Assembly: GCF_005239225.2 (NCBI RefSeq)
Contig: NC_133293.1
Span: 10,198,333 to 10,262,332, forward strand
Direction: 5' to 3'
Source: Populus alba
Lineage: Eukaryota > Streptophyta > Magnoliopsida > Malpighiales > Salicaceae
Length of the DNA: 64,000 nt
The notes under the pieces: model-generated
What the model saw: the letters and a program-made list of their open reading frames with translations, nothing else
What the model was told of the DNA's origin: nothing
The model's database searches: none
Shown here: piece by piece, positions 48,840 through 61,123 of the stretch
Layout of the letters: every line of letters starts with the position of its first letter
Numbering within the stretch: the first letter of the stretch is position 1
Made by a program: the position numbers and the translations under genes

Positions 48840-51790
48840 AGGAGAATCTACCTCTAAGCCACTTTTCTTTGATGACAATGATTATGTCCATTGAAAAGCT
48901 AGGATTATATATCTTCATTCTATTGATTATTATTTATGGTTTATCTATTAAAAATAAACCTCACAAGCCTACTAAGATTAAAAATGATATAATGATTCCA
49001 AAACCTAGAAGTGAGCATACCAATAATGGGAGGAAGAGGGCATCCCCTGGATGTATTATTAAAATTGACTTCAGGAAAGCTTTTGACTCTGTTCAGTGGT
49101 CTTTTCTACGTCATGTATTGCTGTCTTTGGGCTTCCCTCCTCGGTTTGTCCGGCTCCTTATGCAATGTGTTGAGACTGCATCTTTCTCTGTTTCTGTTAA
49201 TGGGAATCTATATGGTTTCTTCAAGGGGCAGTGTGGCATTCGTTAAGGAGATCCTCTTTCTCCATACCTCTTTATTGCTTGTATGAAATACTTTTCTAGG
49301 ATGATTAAGCAGAGTACGCAGCACATTGATTTCAATTTTCACCCCAAGTGTTGTGCTCTAGGGGTTACCCACTTAGCTTTTGCTGATGATGTCCTATTAC
49401 TCTGTCGGTGCGATACGCAGTCAGTTAGCATATTAAACCAGCAGCTTTTTGCTTTTGGTCGAATATCAGGCCTTGATATTAATGCTGCGAAGTCTTCTAT
49501 ATATTTTGGTGGTGTGGGGGAAAGTGTTAAGCTTGCCATCTTGCACCTTACTGGCTTTATGGAAGGGAGTTTTCCTTTCTGTTATCTAGGGGTCCCTCTA
49601 AGCCCTCACAAATTATTGGCTAGTCAATTCTCCCCTCTCCTGCAGAAATTGGAATCTTCTATTCAGAGTTGGATGCGGAAACACCTCTCCTACGCGGGTC
49701 ACCTTGAGCTCATCAGACCAGTTCTGCATGGCATGGTCCAATTTTGGCTCAGTATCTTCCCGATGCCAGGTATAGTTATTACCAAGATCAATAGCATTTG
49801 TCGAAGTTTCCTCTGGTCGGGTAACTCTTGTTCACCTCACTTTGCTCTTGTCTCCTGGGAAAAGGTATGTCTTCCCAAGCAGGAAGGAGGCTTGGCTCTC
49901 CTAGATATCAGGGCAAGAAACAAAAGCTTTTTAGCAAAACAGCTACGGAATTTTCATCTTAAATCTGACTCTTTGTGGATTCGTTGGGTGGCACATTATT
50001 ACCTTCCTCATACAACAATCTAGGCTGTGGGTGTGAGGAGTGTTTCATCGCCTCTATGGAAGTCCATTTGCACTCTCAAAAACCAGCTGGTGGAACAATG
50101 TGGAGGCATACCTGCTGCTATCACTACTCTTGAAAATTGGCATAGTGGTTCGGGGAGATTTCTGGTTCAAGCTCATGATTTCTTTAGGATTAAAGGTGAG
50201 AGTGTCCAGTGGGCTAGGGTGGTTTGGGAGGAATGGTCCCTGCCTCGAACCAGATTTATTCTATGGCTCGCTACCCTAGATAGACTCCGCACAAGGGACC
50301 GGCTCAGCTACCTTCCAATTGAAACTGTTTGTTCCCTATGCAGCAGTGAAGACGAGTCACACGCCCACCTATTTTTCAATTACAGCTGGACTTCTTTACT
50401 CTGGAATCGAGCTAAGAGCTGGCTTAGAATCTATCAGCCTATGTCTACACTTTCCAGTGCCATCAGAGGTTTGAATAGGAGGAGTAAAGAGCTGAAACTA
50501 AGAATGAGATGTGTATCCCTTGCCCTACTTGTGTATTTGATTTGGGATGAAAGAAACAGCTGCATCTTTGCACAGAAGTCATCCTCTGTAGATGCCACAC
50601 TACGAAGATTCCAAATTCTGTTTTACACAGCTTTGCTTTTCCATGAAAAAGACCACTCTATTTACCATGTTGCTGCTTCACAACGAAGCTAGTCTCGTTG
50701 ATTGCTACAATTGGATTTGTAGTTTTTTCTGCTCAGTTTCTGATTTCAGAAAGTTTAAGCTCACAATGTCTTAGCATGTTGATCCTGTTGTTTCTCCTTG
50801 TCGGCTTGCGGTTCCTCCTCTTGTTTTGTTTCTGTTTGGATGGCTGGTAGTTGCTCTTCCCCTGGTTCCCTTGGATGAGTCACTGTCAGCTGTTGTTGTT
50901 AGCTTGCGTGGTTGTTGCTATTCCAGCTTCATCTCCATGTCGGCTTGCGGTGTGCTGGTTGTTTGCTTTTGCTGGCATCGAGGTGTCCAATTTGATGATG
51001 CTAGGATAGCTGGCCGAGAGTTCTCTCTTGGCGTGATTAAGCTAGTCATCTGCATGGCTTTGATTGGCTAGAGTTTCACTTTGCTAGTGGTTGTTTGTTG
51101 GAATCGATGCGCACGTCCGCACTTCATCAAGGAACCCACTTTTGCCTTGGGCGCTTGCTTTTGTGTATGCTGATTCTAGCATTGTCGTTTTCCTTGTTGC
51201 TTTTTGCATTTAGGTTGTGATTTAGAGTTTTTTTCTCTTTTAAGAGACCTTGTTCCCTTTGACGGGTTATGTATGTTCATTTGTTCTGCTGATTTCCAGC
51301 TTGTTTCGTAAGCTTCGCTTACTACTTTTTGATCTATACAATACTTATATTTGATCAAAAAAAAAAAGAAGTTGTTTTTTATAGATGTTAAAGATACAAA
51401 CACTTTATATTGTGTTTTGAGTAGAAATGAGTTTAATAGAATATCATCTTGTAAAAATACTAAGGATATATGACTTGCTTTAGAAGTAACTTATGAAGGT
51501 ACTAACCAAGTTTAAGAGTCAAAAATTAATATGCTTGTACATCAATATAAGTTATTCAAAATGCTTCCAAATGAATCCATAACTAGTATGTTTATTAGAA
51601 TAACTATTATTAATAGTTTGAATGTTCTTGGTAGGATTTATATTAATGTTGATATTGTGAGCAAAATTTTTAGGTCATCATCAAAGTATTAGGAAGCAAA
51701 GGTGACAACAATCCAAGAAGCTAAGAATCTCACCAAAATTTCATTAGAAAGAGCTTATTGGTTTATTAATGACTCATGAAATCACCATGG
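48840..51790 (+). pseudogene. copia gag (UBN2-type), split by a LINE
   Basis: The first part (48840-49012) contains ESTSKPLFFDDNDYVH and, after frame changes, PHKPTKIKNDIMIPKPRSE, the start of a UBN2-type Gag. The second part (51368-51790) contains TLYCVLSRNEFNRISS, LEVTYEGTNQV, ESKINMLVHQYKLFKM and EAKVTTIQEAKNLTK, the rest of the same domain. The 2.35 kb between them is a LINE. No protease, integrase or reverse transcriptase of this copia follows, so the element is also truncated downstream. Confidence 0.8.
49013..51366 (+). mobile_element. 5'-truncated LINE (non-LTR retrotransposon)
   Basis: One reading frame from 49013 to 50692 encodes the later part of a LINE polyprotein. The reverse transcriptase begins inside its domain (IIKIDFRKAFDSVQW, the first catalytic Asp motif), continues with GDPLSPYLF and the active-site LAFADDVLLL (about 49374-49403). 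A C-terminal reverse-transcriptase zinc-binding domain (zf-RVT) follows at about 50150-50430 with WLATLDRLRTRDRL and CSLCSSEDESHAHLF. Only two in-frame stops interrupt it (49244 and 50021). A noncoding 3' part of 0.67 kb ends TTTGATC plus an A-run. Possible 6-bp duplication AGAAGT at 49007-49012 and 51367-51372. Endonuclease and ORF1 are absent, as usual for 5'-truncated copies. Confidence 0.85.
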
Positions 51791-54700
51791 AAAAACAAGA
51801 ACTGGAAGAGAAGACAAAGAATAATTTGACATTTAAACTCTTTTAGAAGATAATGATTGTTATGCATTTGAATGCTAGCTCTTTTATTTTATATTTTTCA
51901 AGTTTTATATATTGTACAAAAAATAATAAGTATAACATTTTTATTTATAGGGAAACATGGAAACTCTATAAATAGTAAAATAACAATTTTCCCTTAGAGT
52001 AATATCACATATTATTTCAGGATAATTTTAAAAATTTATTCAATCAAATCCTTACTTGATTCTAGTTCTATAATTATAATTTTCTAAATCAATTACATTC
52101 TAGTCTTAATTTCTAAAATTAATTTACAATCAAGTAACACTTGATTAATCATCCCAATTTAATTTTGACAAATTATTCTTATGTATGTAATCCAATGGGT
52201 TCTCTAATAAGTTGGCTAAAATATAATTCACTATCCTAAATAAAATAGGATTTAAAAAATTTTAAAAAATTATTATCAATTCAATAATTGATTAATTTAT
52301 ATTTTAATATCAAATACAATGTCTAGAAACGTGTCATCAACAATGTTCTAATTTAGATATTATAACATAAAATATATTTACTCTGCTAAATCATATTTAT
52401 TCTCAACACCATAATAATTGGTCTTTTGAATGAAAATTGAAACTCTTTTTAAATTTCATTCCACCTTTAATAAGGATTTACATCTAATATTATTTGAGAA
52501 CATATGAAATATTTTCTCTAATTCATCTATGGTGATGAATTATCTCTTGATTATTCAAATATCTTCATATAGTTCATGTTGTACCTAATAATTGCTCGTT
52601 TGTTACCCTTGATTAAGACAATGTGTAGTAGGATCAAAATATAACATTATCTAAATAAAATAACTTACTGATCTGAAGTCTAATGATCACTTAAATAGCC
52701 ATCACATGAGTCTTTCCACATATACAAATAATCTCTATATATTGAATTATCATGCGGGTTAGTTCATTGTACATGTCATCTGACAAACATGTACATATTA
52801 GTTCTAGGTTATGAGAACAACCAATTCATTTTATAAAGGAAGGAACACAATATGTACCAATCTTAGTAGCTCTAATTAAAGTCTAGTCTTAATAGAGCAT
52901 TGATCAGAAACATTTTGGAACAATGCTTTGATGCTATAAGAATTCCATAATTATAACAACTTTATAATTTCATTTGCAAAGTATTTTTGTTCCAATGACT
53001 TTGTCTTTGCTCTAGATTTATTAATAAAATATCTTACGAATATTAAAGATAAATAAAGTTTTTATTAAGAAAATAAATATGTTTATATGAATAAAGTTAA
53101 TGTCACGTGTAATCAACCGATTAGCTAGAGAGTATATACATTAACACCACAACCTTCATCATTGCCTAAAGATATAGTGACAGAGTAAGAAACAAAAGAC
53201 CTTGAGCTAGAGAGAAATACTAAGTTAAAGAGCGAAACAAGAAAAAACATAGAGTTTTTGAGATAGAAAAGGAGGTGATATGAGTTATAAAGTATTAGAG
53301 GCAAGAAAAAAAAAACAAAAAAAGAGAGAAAATTGACTATAACCAAACTAACTCTCGGCCAAACCATCATTTTTGTCACCAATAGCCACCTCAGTAGCTC
53401 TCCCTCATCTAGAACCATCCCTATGGTAAGACCATGACTCTATTTTCTCTTTTCATCTTTTTATACTATGTTTTCATATGACTATTATTATTCATCCATT
53501 TTTTTTTATTTTGGTTTTATTTATTTTCTCATAGCTTCGCAATAATGTTAGATTCATTATATAAATTATATTATCCCCATTATAAGTATGCATGTGTGTA
53601 AAAATATTAAATATAAAAAATCAGCAACTTTTTGCTAAAATGCAATTTTTTTATTGAATTAATAATGGAATCAACTTTATTTCATAAAACTTTTTTTGTC
53701 ACTATTATACATATTCATGTATGTACAAAAACTCATTTCTGAAAATCAACAACTTTTCATATGTGCATTATTTTATTTTATTTTTGTTGTCTTCAAAATG
53801 ATGTTATTAGCATTTCATAAAATTATGTTGTCACCTTTTTATGTATGCACATGTGTATCAGTATTTATTTTTAAAACAAGAAGAAAAATTATGTCAATGA
53901 GTTTTGTCAAGTTTGAATCATGTTTTGATCAAAGCTTGATTTTAAAATAGCTAGACCATCATGTCTCCTAGGTTTTAGGAATCAAAATAGTCTTTAGCTT
54001 GATGTTTTAAGTTTGAAACAAAAAAATATATATGTTGATGAGTTTTTCATCGAGTTAAAATCATCCATTGATTAAAGTTTTATTTTATTGTTAGGTTAAC
54101 GAGTCTTCTATTTTTAGGTATCGACATAGGCCTCGCGTGATGTTTTCAACTGAAAATTAAAAAAGTCATCGATATATGAGACTCATGGTGTTCTCAACAA
54201 TAAATAACTTGTGAATGTGCTTGTAAATAATTTAGATAACTAATGGTATGAATAAAAAAATAAATTTTAAGAGAAAATACATAGCTAGGGTAACTTTTAA
54301 TTGAAAAAGATGCAGTAAAAGTGAAGTCAACTTTTAAAAAAAAAAAAAATCAACCCCTTACTTAGATCTCTAAAACTAATTTATATTTTATAATTATTAG
54401 TTTCCTTAAAAACTAGGTGAAGACTCCATTTTTTCATAATTCTTTTTAAATTTGAGAGCTCTAATTTCTGTTGGCTAACAACAATATGATGACTATACAA
54501 GGAAATGGGGTTAAGCCTATATGCATATGTTTTTATCTTTTATTGCCTTTATTTGTCATTTATTGATGAACATTTATTTATTTCAATTTTATTTATTTTA
54601 TTTATTATTTTATTGTATTTATTTTAAGTCTATGAGATTGAATGTGCATGTATATTATTCTTGAGTTTTCACATATTTCACAAAAAACCACCGAAAGCTC

Positions 54701-55350
54701 TAGACCCGAGCTTGTCTTTTTAAAAATTAGATAGGAAGATTTAGATGATGAGTATGACTTATGTTTACTAATGTTAATTTGAATTTTAACTCAAATTGGA
54801 ACTCACCTTATGCTTGAGATATTGTAGAGTTACTCTCTTACTCATGTTGTACAAGGTTTATTTTAACCTGACAAAATATAAGAATTTCTATGTTAAAGAG
54901 AAAAAATAAAAATAATGACATGGTAATTAAGAAAAATTAGTTATTCTAAAATATACATTGGTTTTAAATATTCAGGTATTGAGTTAGTTATGTCTAAGAG
55001 AAGATCAATGACACCCTTACCGCATACTTTCAAATGAAAGGTTACCTTAAGCTTAATCACAATTTATTTTAATAAAAAAAATATCGGTTCCTAAGAATAG
55101 AAGAATTGTCCATAAAGATATATTTTTATGTTAACTTCTAAAAATAAGCAATTTCATTAATTTTAAAAATTTGAATTTTAACCCTTAAAAATAAATGATT
55201 TTATGGATTTATGATAAATCTTGATATCAATCCTTGAAAACAAGACTTTGTCAATGAAAGAAAAATTTGTACGTCAATCCCTAAAAAGGATGATTTTTTT
55301 TTTTTATGTTAATAACTAAAAGATTTTATATTTATATATTATCAGAGGTT
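51791..55350. other. intergenic, decayed repeat remains
   Basis: No gene recognised. AT-rich throughout. The part 52150-53110 has the flavour of an old LTR, but no partner or protein was found. The segment 53125-53418 has an open minus-strand frame rich in Leu/Phe/Val without any signature; I do not call it. Confidence 0.35.
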
Positions 55351-55632
55351 CAAATTTAAGTTAATTATGGTGATGGATGTTATCAGTTTTTATTCCGCCA
55401 TGAGCATAATCAAAGCTGGTCAGGTTATTGAATCATCATCCAGTTCAGAATTGTCGATGAGACCTCCAAAACATCATATGATATATTCCACTCCTAGAGA
55501 ATCCTTTACAACAACATCCGATTAATCTTCTACATGGGCTTTCCAACCTATCTTTTACAGTGAAGGAGGGAAACGTTCATGACGACACAAATAAGAATCC
55601 AACTCTGAGATTGCAGATTTGCAGGCATGTTC

Positions 55633-55841
55633 TATAAGGAAAATACCATGACTTCAGCTCATCAGTGATCTCATTCTATGTTTAGCACCTCTGTTTTATT
55701 ATGGTTCCTAAATAGTTGCAGCCGTGCATATTCCTTTACTAGCTTTCCTTACATAATTACATGTTCTGTAATATATATAAGCAATACTGTGCAATGAATA
55801 TTAATTAAGTTATTCACCAAATCATTCGTGAAATCCTTTTA
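55633..55841 (+). repeat. 5' LTR of the copia element (209 bp)
   Basis: Starts TATAAGGAAAATACC and ends AAATCCTTTTA, directly followed by the primer-binding site. The start is certain to about 3 bp, because the 3' LTR has an extra TCT between its purine tract and TATAAGG. Confidence 0.85.
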
Positions 55842-55891
55842 TGGTATTAGAGCCTTCTTCTCTCACGAGGTTACAAACACTCTTTATCTCC

Positions 55892-58800
55892 ATGGTAACC
55901 GATAACAACCCTACTTCTCTTTCAGGGTCTGCTGCATCTTCACTGCCTCTTATCACCATCAACATCTCCAGCCAATTACCATACAAACTCACATCCTCAA
56001 ATTATCCTTCTTGGCGTGCAACTTTTCTCACCATTCTCATTGGATATGCTCTAATGAAATATCTGGATGGCACTCTTCAATGCCCTCCCACACCTGATGC
56101 GCACTCTTCTGCCTCTGTTGTAGCACTCCATGCACACTAGAACAGACAGGACCAGTTGCTGTTGAATGCTATTTTTGCTTCTGTTTCTAAAGCAGTTATG
56201 TCCCATATTGCTATGACCACAACAAGCCGTGATGCTTGGCAACATCCTGCCCGTTTGTTTGCTAACAAATCTCGGGCTAGAATTATGTAGCTGAAAGAAG
56301 ACCTTACCCTTATGCAAAGGGGCTCTCGCACGGTGTCTGAGTTTCTCCATGCAGTCAAGGTAACTGCATACGAACTCTCTCTGATTGATGCACACATTTC
56401 AAATGATGATTTGACATTATATGTGCTTAATGGACCTGGCTCTGAGTTTAGAGATATGGTGGCACCTATACGCACAAGAGAAACTGCATTATCCTTTGCA
56501 GAATTACATGACCTGTTGATTGGCCATGAACAATATCTCAAACGCATGGATGCCCACTCTTCTTCAACATTGGTTGTCACTGCAAACACCTTTCAATGGA
56601 GGTCCTCTAATCCGCGTTTCAGAAAAAAATAAGAATCATTTCAAACAAAATTTCTCCAACACTGCTTCTCCTAAACGGCCCTCTGTTGTGTGCCAAATAT
56701 ATGACCGTCCTAGTCACACTGCCAAGAATTGTATCAAACTTCAGTCTTCACCCACTGCCAATTATATTACTACTTCAGCTCCATCAAAAGACAAATGGCT
56801 TCTTGACTCCGTTGCCTCTCACAATATCACGTCTGACTTGACTAATCTCTCCATTCACTCTGAGTATGATGGCAGGATGAGGTGGTTCTTAGTGATGGTA
56901 CAGGTTTGCACGTTGCTCATATTGGTTCCACCACTGTCTCCTCTCCTTCTCGCCCTCTTAACTTAAAAGAAACCCTGCATATGCCCCTCATTTATAAAAA
57001 CTTGATCTCCGTTCATAAGTTTACTCTTGATAACAAAGTTGTTGTTGAATTTCACCCCTTCTTTTACCTTGTGAAGGATCCGAAAACGAGGGCAGTACTC
57101 ATGCGCAGTAGGTGTGAAAATGGAGTTTATCCAATGGAACTATGTTCTCCCTCATTGCAAGCTCATGCTATCACTTTGGATGGAACTCGTACCTCTCTTG
57201 ATTGCTGGCATCATAGGCTGGGACATCCCGGTTCACAAACTTTTTCCTCTCTTGTTAGCAGTTATCACTTACCTGTGTCCCCCTCTAAGTCTTCATTATC
57301 GTGTGTTTCGTGTCGGTGCAATAAATCCCATAAACTGTCTTTTAGTGTTACTTCCCTTACAAGTCATAATCCTCTCGAATATTTGTATACTGATGGGGAC
57401 CATCACCGGTTCCTTCTGTTGATGGCTACCGCTATTATGTACTCTTTATTGATCATTTTACCAAGTATTGCTGGTTTTATCCTATGCATAACAAGTCGAA
57501 TGTGACTTCTATATTTGTTCAATTTACCACTATGGTTGAAAATCAGTTTTCTAGAAAAATTAAAAAATTTTATTCTGACAATGGTGGTGAATTTATCAAA
57601 ATTAGACCTATCCTTGTTGTTCATGGTATTAGCCATTTTACTACTGCCCCATATACTCCCCAACAAAATGGCACCGTTAAACGCCGTCATCGACATATTG
57701 TCGATACTAGTATGGCTCTCTTACATCATGCTTCGGCTCCTTCCACTTACTGTACTTATGCCTTGGCCACAACAATCTATTTTATTAATCGTCTTCCCAC
57801 TATCTTACACTTATGTCAAAGTCCTTTTGAAGTGTTATTTGATCGGGTTCCTGACTACAAAAAGTTGTGCACTTTTGGTTGTCAATGTTATCTATGGCTT
57901 GTTCCATATCGTGCAAATAAATTTCAATCTAAATCCCAACCTTGTGTTTTTCTTCGGTACTCCCTCACCCAACATGCATTTTAATGTCTGAATCTTCACA
58001 CCAGTAAGATTTATTACCATGTCACTTTTGATGAAAGCATTTTCCCCTTCAAACTGGCACCACCCTCAGCCAATCCTTCTTCTGCCACACAGTGTCAAGC
58101 ATCCTCCCCTCTTTCTCCTGTGCCTCTAGTTTGCATGGTTCCATTAGAGACTCCTATCACCACACCTCTCGTGCATAATGGTGTAGCAACCGTGCCTCCT
58201 CCTACACCAGGTATGCCCTCATCTTCTCCTCTCAATAATTCATCCTCCTTTATCTCTCCTCTTCCAGCTACCCCTGCATTGCCTGGCCGAACACATCTCA
58301 TGGTTACTCGAGCTAAAAATAATATCTTCTATCCTAAGCAACTCTTAGTCACCACCAAGCATCCTCTTGACCCGCCATTAGAACCCACATGCATCTCTCA
58401 GGCTCTCAAAGATCCCAGGTGGCGTAAGGCTATGGCAACAGAATTCACTGCCTTAGTCTCTCATGGCACTTGGCGTTTGGTCCCTCGCCCTTCTACTACC
58501 AATTTGATTGGCTGAAAATGGGTGTTTAGGTTAAACGTCATCCAAATGGTACTGTGAATTGCTTCAAGGCACGTCTTGTAGCTAAAGGATTTAATCAAAG
58601 GTCGGGTGTCGACTATACTGAGACCTTCAACCCAGTCATAAAACCAACCACTATTCGTCTCATCCTCTCCATTGCACTGTCACATAACTTGTCTCTCAAG
58701 CAGCTGAATGTTAACAATGCGTTTCTTCATGGTCAGTTAAATGAGTAAGTATTTATGCATCAACATGCTGGCTTCATTGATCAGTCTCATCTTCATCATG

Positions 58801-59825
58801 CTTGTTCTCTTTAGAAGTCCATTTATGGCCTTAAACAGGCGCCTAGAGCCTAGTATACTACCTTACGGTCCAACCTTCTTGCCCTGGGATTCTTTAATTC
58901 ATAGTTAAACAGCTCCTTGTTCATTTATGCTCAAGATGGTATTCTGCTCTATGTACTGGTCTACGTTGATGATTTAATTCTCACCGGTAATAACAACTCC
59001 TTTCTGCAGCATATTGTTAACTCTTTAGGTGCAACTTTCTCTTTAAAAGAGCTTAGTGACTTGCACTATTTTCTCAGGGTAGAGGTCATTCTAATTCAAC
59101 AAGGTTTGTTTCTGTCACATAATCGGTATATTCATGATCTTCTTTCCAGGTTAAACATGACTGGTGCGAAGACAGTTCATACCCCTATGTTTGTGTCTGC
59201 TAAACTCCTGCTTAATGATGGTTCAGCTGGTTATGATGCCATTGAATACAGACGCACCATTGGTTCTCTCCAATATCTTTCTCTTACTCGTCCTGACCTC
59301 GGCTTTGCAATCAATCGCCTTGCTCAATTCATGCACAAACCATTAGTAACACACTGGCAACATGGTAAACGTCTCTTACGCTATGTGAAACAGACAATTC
59401 ACTTTGGTCTCTTGCTACGCCCTCAGTCCAATCCTATGCTTCGGGGGTTCTCTGATGCTGACTGGGGTGGTGATCTTGATGATCGAAACTCTACCACAGC
59501 GTACATCATTTTTCTGGGTGATAATCTTATCAGCAGGCGCACCAGAAAACAAAAGGTTGTGGCTCGTTCCTCTACAGAAGCCAAGTATAGGGCACTTGCC
59601 ACTATTGCTTCTAATATTGCATGGATAAAATCTCTTCTTGATGAACTTGGGCTCATGCTACGTGCACCTCCTCTCCTACTCTGTGATAATGTTGGTGCTA
59701 CTCAACTTAGCCTTAATCATGTTCTTCATTCCCGAATGAAACATATTGCTAATGATCTTCTCTTTATCCGCGACTTTGTTCATCAGGGCCAATTATGTGT
59801 TACTCATGTTCACACGAACGACTAG
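55892..59825 (+). pseudogene. copia gag-pol reading frames, broken
   Basis: The polyprotein starts at ATG 55892 (MVTDNNPTSLSGS). Gag domain runs about 55950-56560. A zinc knuckle near 56690-56735 has lost one cysteine (CQIYDRPSHTAKNC). The protease motif near 56805 reads DSVAS, where copia proteases have DSGAS. GAG-pre-integrase (CWHHRLGHPG) lies at about 57207; the integrase core at 57380-57860 includes YTPQQNGTVKRR. RT at 58560-59100 includes the active site YVDDLILTG. RNase H at 59430-59825 includes TEAKYRALATIASNIAWIK and LLCDNVGA. Frame changes occur near 56635, 56880, 57490 and 58530, with several in-frame stops. No working product is expected. Confidence 0.9.
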
Positions 59826-59923
59826 CTTGCGGATTTACTAACCAAGCCTCTCGTCAGGTCTTGTTTCACTCTATTACGTGACAAAATCCACGTTGTTGAT
59901 GCAACGTCTATTTTGAGGGGTCT

Positions 59924-60161
59924 TATAAGGAAAATACCATGACTTCAACTCATCAGGGATCTACACCATGACTTCAGCTCATCAATGATCTCATTCTATG
60001 TTTAGCACCTCTGTTTTATTATGTTTCCTAAATAGCTGCAGCCGTGTATATTCCTTTACTAGCTTTCCTTACATAGTTACATGTTCTGTAATATATATAG
60101 GCAATAATATGCAATGAATATTAATTAAGTTATTCACCAAATTATTCATGAAATCCTTTTA
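59924..60161 (+). repeat. 3' LTR of the copia element (238 bp, with 29-bp extra)
   Basis: It matches the 5' LTR except for an additional 29 bp near its start, an imperfect tandem copy of 'accatgacttca-ctcatca'. The 5' LTR has one such unit and this LTR has two. Ends CCTTTTA, then TGTTC. Confidence 0.85.
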
Positions 60162-61123
60162 TGTTCCCGGAGATCGAATAACAGTATCGGAGCATCAATC
60201 AAATCCCGGCAATCAAGTTAGTATCAACTCCTGTTCTTTGTTGTCCCGTTCAGGCTTAGAGTTATGATCGAGATGAAGATCTTATAACATTTTGATTGTT
60301 TGTGGAAGCATGCATGATCTCAAAATATAAGCATTCAGGGAGAATTATGAGCAAAGCTTCTGAGCTGGTAGAATAGGGTTTGATAAAAGATGTGATGAAG
60401 AGTAGTGGCGGAATTAAAGGGGGGTATGCAGGGGCCCGGGCCCTTGCAAACAATTTTTTTTTATAATATTTAAATGCATAGCTATGATCTTTTAAAGAGA
60501 TGGGCCCTTCTAATAATAAATTATTATTTTCTTAAGCTATTAAAACTCTCCACTTTACAAATATACCGGTTGCTTACGTGAAAGTGAAAAAGAAAAGACT
60601 TTGTAGCCCTTTGTAACCAGCAACCCTAACCTAAAAAGTATAATAATATAAAGTAACGTGGCAGGCTAAAGCAAAGCTTCCAGGAAATTAACAAAAGCTA
60701 CCAGGTAAAACTCTCCACTTTACTTTGATGAGGTTTATTTTATATAATTCTGCTATGTTTTTTTTTTTTAGATCCACTAGTTTTACTTCTTCTTTTTTTA
60801 TTACTGTAATAGTGACTGTTTTTTATAATTAATTAGATATATTTTATGGGTTTGTTTCGATTATGCTTGGATTTTTTATATGTTTTGTTTTTAGCATAGT
60901 AACCAAAATTATCAATTTTTTCTCATATGTACCTTATTATCACCAGGTCCAATATACAATTCGACACAATCTTTCTAACCAAATTGAGTTCTTTGAAGAA
61001 CACATACCTAGCTTTGATTCAGTGTAAGTTTTTTTATTATTGCTTCAACACATCGTTATTTGTATTCATTTTTAAAATAGAAAATAATAAAAATTTATGA
61101 TGTTTTGATTTTAGGTTGAACCA

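Larger units (their letters stand above)
55628..60166 (+). mobile_element. Ty1/copia retrotransposon, nearly complete, with TATA-type LTR ends
   Basis: LTRs lie at 55633-55841 and 59924-60161, flanked by the 5-bp duplication TGTTC (55628-55632, 60162-60166). The primer-binding site TGGTATTAGAGC (55842-55853) is one base from the initiator-tRNA-Met site. A purine tract TTTTGAGGGG (59911-59920) precedes the 3' LTR. LTRs start TATAAGG and end CCTTTTA instead of TG...CA. Domain order gag, protease, integrase, RT, RNase H is that of copia. Several frameshifts and stops make it non-autonomous now. The two LTRs differ at about ten of 209 shared positions by eye, so it is neither ancient nor brand new. 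Confidence 0.9.
55360..60270 (+). other. possible exon remains of an unknown gene, split by the copia element
   Basis: With the copia element and one target-site copy removed, a frame runs without a stop from about 55479 across the insertion site to a TGA near 60265, about 80 codons (NLLHGLSNLSF, VKEGNVHDDTNK, LRLQICRHVPGDRITV). Just upstream a different frame (about 55390-55526) is open with MSIIKAGQVIESSSS. I do not recognise either, and chance is possible; the local base composition is less AT-rich than the flanks. Confidence 0.25.

Noticed and set aside
53125..53418. 97-codon minus-strand frame with hydrophobic stretch
   Set aside because: The hydrophobicity comes from A/G-rich low-complexity sequence; no start context, domain or neighbour supports it.
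58095..58301. Minus-strand Gly/Arg-rich frame
   Set aside because: Shadow of the Pro/Ser-rich linker between copia integrase and reverse transcriptase.
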